64,000 nucleotides of DNA, taken from the NCBI GenBank assembly GCA_930367205.1, contig OV884015.1, positions 105,030,509-105,094,508 on the forward strand, read 5' to 3'. Shown in pieces: positions 57,187-64,000 of this stretch. A program made the position numbers and the translations under genes. The notes under the pieces were generated by a model that saw only the letters and a list, made by a program, of their open reading frames with translations, searched no databases and was not told where the DNA came from. Each line of letters opens with the position of its first letter. The first letter of the stretch is position 1. Origin of the DNA: Acanthosoma haemorrhoidale. Taxonomy: Eukaryota; Arthropoda; Insecta; Hemiptera; Acanthosomatidae.

Positions 57187-57776
57187 TATACTTTTTTTTT
57201 TTTTTTTCATAGCCCCTTTAAATTTACAGATAATTATAGATCCTCAGGCGAATCTATTTACAAATTATTTTTGTATTTTCTCTAGCGTCGCTACATTATA
57301 TACAAGTTTTGTAATTTTATTTATTTTTTTTTTTTCTGAGCTCTCTAGTTAGAATTTTCGGATGAGGGATAAATGTAAAATATTTAGGGTGATCGGATCC
57401 TTGTACTAGGAGGACCTGCTTGAAGGTGGTGTGAGAGGAGTAAGGAGTGTGGGAATCCTCAGTGGAGGTTGATTGTTACGGTACAGTGGTGAGAGTCCAC
57501 TGGTGGCTGTGTTATTTTATAAAAATTATATAATGGAATAAACAAGTATAATGATACACATTATACGTGACTGGACTGAACTGACTCTAATAAAGGTGAT
57601 GGGGCTTATCTTTTTGATTAAACTTAAAACTAACTTATATACTAATTCTTAACCTAATTTTTCCCCAACATAACGGTCTGTTGCCATCGATGCGGGAGGG
57701 GTGGTAGGGTCATAGTGTTAAACACTGGATTGGTCAGGTGCTGCAACGAGTCAAAAAACTTGATGTGTCTCCGGCA
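57187..57776 (-). mobile_element. LINE family A 3' end, interrupted by a SINE-like insert
   Basis: 57187-57330 is the poly(A)-proximal part and 57511-57776 continues it through GGTGATGGGGCTTATC to the ORF2 end. The break falls between TACAAGTTTTGT and TTATTTTATAAAAATT, which are contiguous in the copy at 28.8 kb. Confidence 0.8.
57332..57510 (-). mobile_element. SINE-like family S inserted in a LINE
   Basis: Inverted copy with its A tail (a T-run on the plus strand) at the left and GTGGACTCTCACCACTG at the right. ATTTTAT stands on both sides, a probable 7-bp target duplication. It is the best-delimited member of the family, about 175 bp. Confidence 0.7.
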
Positions 57777-59901
57777 ACGTTTATACTACACTACGTAATG
57801 AAATAATTATAGTGTTTGATGTAGTATGTTTTATATCTCTTCAAACCCAACAGAAGTTATTCAAATTTTCCGAGTGAATCTTAATAAAAACTATTTTCTT
57901 GCCACTTTTAGACTCTGTGAAATGATGATCCAAGAACACAAGAAAAAGATTGCATTCTTTGTGGAATGAATTCTGAAAATTTTCACAGAGAAAATCACAT
58001 CATAATTCTGTACTTTAGTTATTGCTATTCGCTTTGTTAATAAATCATTTTTTCCTGCAAACATTTTGTTTTATATTTTTCACTACCTTGTAAGATACGT
58101 AGCTAAGTAGGAAAATAAATGTTTTTTTTCAAACAAAATTGAATATTCTAAACTGTTTTCAAAATCAACATTTCACCAGTCCAGCTACTTCAGTGGTTAG
58201 CACTAGTAAAAAATAAAACATTTTTTAAATTGAGCAACACATATGTATATAAGAAACTTATACATTAAATAATGTAATCCTAATATGTCTGGCAAATTAA
58301 AGAAAATGTTGTAATGATCATGATGTGTTCATGGTAACATCATTTTTTTTTGGGAGTATTACTCTCAAGATATCTGCCATTTATTAACTAATTACTTAGA
58401 AGTTGTTTACATGTTGATTATTAATACATAATACTTGTAATAAGACTCCAGAAGAATTATCAAGAAGTAATTAGTTTAAATTACCACAAAAGGCGAGTTC
58501 TCATTGTACAGTTCCTGTTAGGCATAGGCGATAACATATTTTACATGGAAGTTCTAATCTATGTAATGTCCCGAAATGTATTAATTAATTACTTTGACAT
58601 TTCAAAAACATTTCCAAAAAAAAATGGTACAGTGTGACTTAACGTCACCAGAGCCGGTTTCTTGCAGGAAGTCACTTTCTCTTCCTTAAGACGAAAGTTC
58701 CTCTGCTTTTTCCCTTTGCCTAGAATCGAGTTCTTCGCCTAAAATTTATTAATTATCTTTTGATTTGTTTATTAACGTTTTAAATTTTAGAACCGGATAC
58801 AATAATTTCTCTCATAAAATACATTAAAATATAACGTTTGAAATGGTTCAGCTGAGCTGAATTCCGTTACTAATTTATTTAAATGTATTTTATTACTATC
58901 GTGCTTTGGATATGGTTTATAATAGTTCACAGTTGGGAAATTTTAGTATTGGTACTGATACTACCCTGACTATTAATAAATAGGGCACAAAGTAATAAAT
59001 AATTTATTTAAATAGAGATAGTTTTATTGAGGAAATAGTAAATTAGAGACCTCTTAGGCACAATTTAAACAAAAAATGATGGGTACAGAATCTAAAAATG
59101 GCAAAGAAATAAATTTTTAGAACAATTACAATCAAGGCCTGCATTTGACTCTAAGGCTTCTCTGTGCAAAATTTGAAGAATTTTCGTTGAGTTTAAAGTT
59201 ATAAAGAGGTATTAAAATTGGACGTACGTAATTGTAAGATACGTTCATATGCAGTGTAGGTTGTATATTTTTATTAATTCAAAGCCGCAGTAGGATACAA
59301 CTTTACAATAAAAAAAATAAGCTTAAATTCAAGATTTGTCCTATTCAAATTCAGCTGGATATTTTCTTTCTACTGATACTGGAAACTTATGCATGAACCA
59401 ATTCCAGACGTTTAGAATGATCCACAAAAGACAAAATAAATAAACGTAATCTAAAAATTCAAATAGTTTTAAAATTGGACGTGAACAAGTTTTGCATTTT
59501 CCCAATTTGTTTTGTTTTTTCTCAGGGAAGTTTTCCATGTTCTGTCTTCTGAATGTTTTTTCTCTTTTAGCTGATATCAGTAATTCAATAACAACCACCA
59601 CAAATTGAATATTTCAAAACCGACATAGCATTTTGACATGAATTGATATTAATTAATTATCATTCAATTATTAAATAAAAATGAGTAAGTAATAAAATTG
59701 TCTTTTTGAATAACAGTTTCTGCACCTAAAGATCAGGGAACAGTTTCTCTTCCTAAAGACATTCTCTTTAAAATTGTACTTAACTCTAATTCGGTACAGA
59801 TATGACAATAAATAGAAATAAGCATTTACTGGACTAAAATCTGAAGCAATAAAGTTGTAAAATATTTGTGCCGAATTTGATAACTTAGTATATATATAAA
59901 A
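57777..59901. other. Unassigned AT-rich stretch
   Basis: Two kilobases with no frame above background and no internal repeat. The frame on the minus strand at 59341-59601 is low in complexity. Confidence 0.35.
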
Positions 59902-60784
59902 TAACTTTATAATGATAAAATTGCAATCTGCCTTATTGGGCAATAAGTAATTGTGATAGATGTTTTCATTTATACCATATTTACAATTCTTCATTCGCTC
60001 GCTCATTCATGCAGTATTTACAAACAGCCCAGAGACCTCCCAAATCCACATGGTTGTCACCTCCCTCGCATGCGAAACAGGAAGTGGAGTCTTGGGAAGT
60101 CCCCCACGCTCCTCCGTCAGCCAAGTCACCGGATAAAAGCCAGCGGAGGCTGACCAAGAGCGCGAGAGCCACATAGGCTCAGGACATGATTAGAGAAACT
60201 GGCCATAGCCAGAACTCCCACTGTCACGCATTTATAGCAGGTCACGAGGCGACTGCCGTTTTACTGTCCGAGGAGGACTATAGAGATGAGTTGTGGAGTG
60301 CAGTGACTGTGCTAGGGGATTAGGGTGGTAGGATAGGTTACTATGGAATTTCATGAACTTGGAAGGGACGAGTTCAATAATGTAAGGTATATTAAGATCG
60401 TTATGAAGGGTTTTGTTGCTGACCTAATAAGGAGCATTTACTATTGTTCTCAGGACTTTTGATTGAAAGGATTGGATGCACTTGATTTTCGACTTCTTTG
60501 CTGTCCCCCCGTAGTTCTATTCCGTACGTCCAGATTGGCTTAAGTATAACTTTGTAGATTAGTAATTTATTTTCTATTGAGAGATGAGATGTCCTTTGAA
60601 GTAGTCTGTACGGTTGTCCAAATCGTCTGTTTAGTCCTTGTCTTTTTAGCCTTGTATGTGGGTTCCAGGTCAGTCGTTTGTCGAGATGGAAGCCTAAGTA
60701 CCTTACTAACTCGGATACAGGTAGAGGAATGGAATTAAAAGAAACTAGTGGACAAGACTTGCGGCAGAGGGTGAAGGTAATGTT
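59902..60784 (-). mobile_element. Jockey-like LINE, 3' UTR plus ORF2 C-terminus
   Basis: From TAACTTTATAATGATAAAAT through the complete 3' UTR (to about 60245), then ORF2 sequence with frameshifts to about 60784. It is collinear with 49127-49680 and has the longest intact 3' UTR joined to ORF2. Confidence 0.78.
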
Positions 60785-61320
60785 AATAATTTAGTATAAC
60801 AATAAACGGAAATTAACGAACCATGTTGGGAAGGTAACATTTTAAAATCTAACCTTTACGAGTCTCTTATCTCTCTCTCTGTGCAATATAACAGCTCATT
60901 ATTCATTATAATTATCATTTTATTCATTATAATTATCATTTTATTCATTATGTATTTTAATGTACATTTCAACCATCAAGATCGTTATCTACTGGCGAAA
61001 ATTTCTATATTCTTCCTTATGTTGCCCTATATTTACTCAATTTATCATACTGTTGGGTTATTGAAATCTCCATGTATGTACATAGCCTCATTTATCAGTT
61101 TAGCAATTTATTTTTTTGCTCAGCTAGACATTAGTTATTTGTACCTTCAGACACTACTGTACAATAAAGAGATTCCATTCCTTGTAATTTTCATTTTTCT
61201 TCTAGTAGCAGATGGGTCGAAATTTGGTACGAATAAGGGAAAAAATATTACTCAAAGATGGAGAGTTCTGCATCCCGAACACAAGAAAACAATACGGGTT
61301 TATACATGATTGGTGATAAG
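60785..61320. other. AT-rich stretch with a long hydrophobic frame
   Basis: A 142-codon plus-strand frame (60881-61309) starts with a repeated TCATTATAATTATCATTTTAT unit. It is nearly all Ile, Leu, Phe and Tyr, as AT-rich chance frames are. Not called a gene. Confidence 0.4.
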
Positions 61321-61420
61321 TAAGGTCCTCCTAGTAAAAGGATCCGTTCACCACAAATAAATTTGACTTTATTTTTCCCTTATCCTTCATTTTTGAAGTT
61401 TGAGAGCTGAAAAAAAAATT
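61321..61420 (+). mobile_element. SINE-like family S, truncated 3' end
   Basis: GTCCTCCTAGTAAAAGGATCC, CTTTATTTTTCCCTTATCC and TTTGAGAGCTGAAAAAAAA. Confidence 0.6.
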
Positions 61421-61737
61421 TAACAAAAAAATAAGTTTGGGAGGAATAAAGAGACGAAAAGTGCCATGTTAATAGCTAACGAACCCATTTTAATATTTGT
61501 ACCCACAGATCCTCGTTATCTGTACCTGATGCAGGTACATATCCTAAATCCTTCGAAACCAACCACGTATAGTAAAGTGGTTCCGTTCACAGTTGCCTCC
61601 ACACCGCATTGAGACAATCATATATGTGTAGACATAAGCTGATACTTAATCAACACAACAACACAATTAACATAACAATAAAATGACAAGTAAATATACA
61701 AAATACTAATCGTTGTAATTAATACTGTCACAATTAC

Positions 61738-61815
61738 GAAGCGGACACCAACGGAGCAAGAAGTGCTCGCTCTCGCGGTTCGACTGCTGGTGACACTTTC
61801 ACTCGGAAACACTAT
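61738..61815. promoter_or_regulatory. GC-richer island, possible first exon or promoter
   Basis: About 75 bp with CTCGCTCTCGCGGTTCGAC, far richer in GC and CpG than its surroundings. An ATCAGT initiator-like string followed by GTGAGT lies at its right edge on the plus strand. On the minus strand it ends GCTTC|GTAATT. It could be a first non-coding exon in either direction. Speculative. Confidence 0.25.
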
Positions 61816-63092
61816 CAGTGAGTGATATCTACGACTATAACCATTTCTTATTTCAAAATCAGAGACATTTAAGTTATAATCAGTGTGTCTGTCTGTCTGT
61901 CATTGTCGTGTGACCTATAAACGTGAAATTTTATATCCAAATTACAGTTCATTACTCGACCATCTTAAAATATAATTGAGATTTTTCTAATTGTAACTAC
62001 GCAGTATCATTGTAATCGCGTTCTCGATTTTAGTTCAACCTGTGATTATTTTTTTCAGAAGAATATTATTTTACATGGTAATTTCATTTCTTGCCTCGAT
62101 GGCATAATAAAAGTAATCTTAAAAAATAATTTTTTTCCTTAGCATGTTGTTTCGGCTGTCAAATTAAAGATCGCGAAGTGCTGATTAAGAATATGTTGTG
62201 TAGAAAATGTCAGAATAAATCGCCAATAGTAAATGACGTGACAAGAGGAGGTACTCTTGATATTAACAAGAAGTCAGGTCTCAGGTGAGGAGGATTTTCA
62301 GGTCAAATTTGTAAACCGAAGGTGAGCCCCATCACCTAGTCCAGTCAATTGTTTTTGTAATTTGAACTGTAAAAAGACAAATGTTTTTGTAATTCTACCA
62401 TCCTTAAAATGCACGTTATGCTATGTAGAAAAAGGAGCCATAAATCGCCTATTTGTTTGTAAAAATGTTTAAAGAAAAACAAAATTAATTCAACTATTCC
62501 TTTAATGCTCACCTTTAAGAGAAAAAAAATTCAAAAAAACAAGATGAAAATTTATCTTTTATTCCATCAATTGGCTTATTTTCGGAAAGTTTTTTGTGGT
62601 ATTTTGGCGGGAAGTCGGTCTGCTGGGTCATTTATAAAGGCAAACATCAGATACTTATTCCTCTAAAGCACTCCTGAAGACCTACAAATACGGATTATTG
62701 TGGCAATAAAAAATATATTCATTGGTAATGGTACTAGACTATAGAAGTGGCTTTATTTTCCTTTAATTGTTACTAAATCGCTGGCCGAGTTACAATTAAA
62801 ACTGTTAATTATTTAACATTAGCAATTAAAAATCTTTTCAGGAAGTGTCTGTGGGGATAAGGAGTTAATATGTCTGTAATTTGTCGTGAAATGTATGGCA
62901 GTTTCGTCTATGAATTAACAACTAACGACAATTTACTTTAAAATATTTAAATAAAATTCTCATACACAGTGCTATGAAGTGTAGATAAATTGCTTGTGAG
63001 CGGGTATATTAACAAAAATAATTCAATCTGAGAAAATCTACAGGGATTAGTCAGTAAGATCATCTAAACCGTTAATAGCGTAATATTTTTGG
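61816..63092. other. Unassigned stretch
   Basis: Short (CTGT)n at about 61886-61902. At 62322-62350 there is a sliver of family A LINE (GGTGAGCCCCATCACCTAGT). No frame supported. Confidence 0.35.
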
Positions 63093-63195
63093 ATTGTATG
63101 AATGAGCGAATGAATGATAACTGTAAATATGATATGAATGAGATCATTTATCTGTATAAAAGGCAGATTGTAATTATTGCACAATAAAGATTATA
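63093..63195 (+). mobile_element. Jockey-like LINE 3' tail
   Basis: TGTATGAATGAGCGAATGAATG, TATGAATGAGATCATTTATC and GGCAGATTGTAATTATTGCA, then CAATAAAGATT: the last ~100 bp of the LINE. Confidence 0.7.
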
Positions 63196-64000
63196 CTACT
63201 ATAATAATATTTCTGAGCAGTGTATCAACTCGCGCAGTAGAATTTTTTTTATTACAGTCTCATCTGATGCCCCGGTGATACTATTTAAAGTAATAAAATG
63301 TCATTAATGAATTTATTGGTAATTAAAAAAAACAAAAGTGTTAAATTGAGTGGGGTTTCTATCTTAAATACGAGATCTATAGAACTCTTAGAAGGTCTTG
63401 ATTAATGATTCGTATTTTTTGTTTTTTTAGGACGTTAGTGGACTGTATAATTAGATAGAGTCATTAAAACCGTTTTTGTATCCGTAAGGAAACCTTTAAT
63501 TGTATGACTCATGACTTTTGATTTTTTCTCTATTTTTTTACTTTAGTTAATAGCTGTTGCTCCTGGAGAAGGTTCAAGAAACTACTTCAGTCCAAACTCT
63601 CACAACTTTCTCAGCTGCCTTGAACAATGGAAGCTGCACCACCTTTGTCACTAGTCAATTGTCACCCTTAGTGGTATTGTGGTACTAAACGTTTATTTAG
63701 CGAATAAAATAGAATGTCTATAATTAAATTGTAGTGACTGTTAGTTACACCGACCCTAAAGGCTAAACAGAATACTTAATATTCAGAGCTAACATTTTTT
63801 CCAAGGGCTTTTGTTCAGACAGAGTCAACTCAGCATCGTGAAGGAAACGAGTAAGACAAGTTTAAGTCCTCGAAATATAAGTGTTCCAAGCTAATCTTGG
63901 GACTTTGGCTCGATGCTGGGGAGTCGTTCAGCTCCTATGACTTGAGGCAGATTTCACAATCGATTGTTGTGTACTATCGATAATATTTTAAGGAGCCGAT
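63196..64000. other. Unassigned right edge
   Basis: No feature recognised. 63560-63660 and 63820-63960 are slightly less AT-rich, but no exon can be supported. Confidence 0.3.

Noticed and set aside
60881..61309. 142-codon plus-strand frame that looks like a membrane protein
   Set aside because: It is made of AT-rich low-complexity sequence with an internal tandem repeat; Ile/Phe/Tyr richness is what chance frames give in such DNA.

Overview
The window is AT-rich animal nuclear DNA, most likely from an insect. The signs are spliced genes with GT-AG introns, insect-type mariner, Jockey-like, RTE-like and gypsy-like elements, and a trypsin-fold protease with an extracellular cysteine-knot prodomain. 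I cannot place it below insect from sequence alone. Nothing points to bacteria, plasmids or CRISPR.

The left part (about 1-28.5 kb) holds two genes, both on the minus strand and in tandem. The first, at 989..7435, is a six-exon gene for a SPATA7-like ciliary protein. I assembled it from phase-compatible exons (1188 nt, 395 aa). The second, at 8975..28497, is a nine-exon gene for a secreted trypsin-like serine protease (1293 nt, 430 aa). It has a signal peptide, a basic linker, a six-cysteine clip-like domain, an IVGG activation site and a full His/Asp/Ser triad. All exon phases of both models agree and both totals divide by three, which is strong internal support. The introns carry LINE, LTR and SINE debris. 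One insertion is a palindromic pair of LTRs meeting at a tRNA-Lys-type primer binding site.

The right part (28.5-64 kb) shows no convincing protein-coding gene. It is a mosaic of repeats: many copies of one Jockey-like LINE 3' end (one with a reverse-transcriptase fragment), a second LINE 3' end, an RTE-like fragment, two internally deleted mariners, a third Tc1/mariner C-terminal fragment, a poly(A) SINE-like family, tRNA-like retroposons, a 659-bp DNA transposon with perfect terminal inverted repeats and an 8-bp target duplication, a 2.2-kb inverted and tandem repeat block, a 21-bp minisatellite and several (TA)n tracts. Two exon-like or GC-rich islands (about 46.8 and 61.75 kb) could be untranslated first exons, but this is only inference.

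The two genes have no evident functional link. The most unusual structures are the hinge-PBS LTR palindrome, the clean inverted-repeat transposon, the inverted and tandem block at 31.8-34.0 kb, and a duplicated exon end with splice donor inside the SPATA7-like gene.
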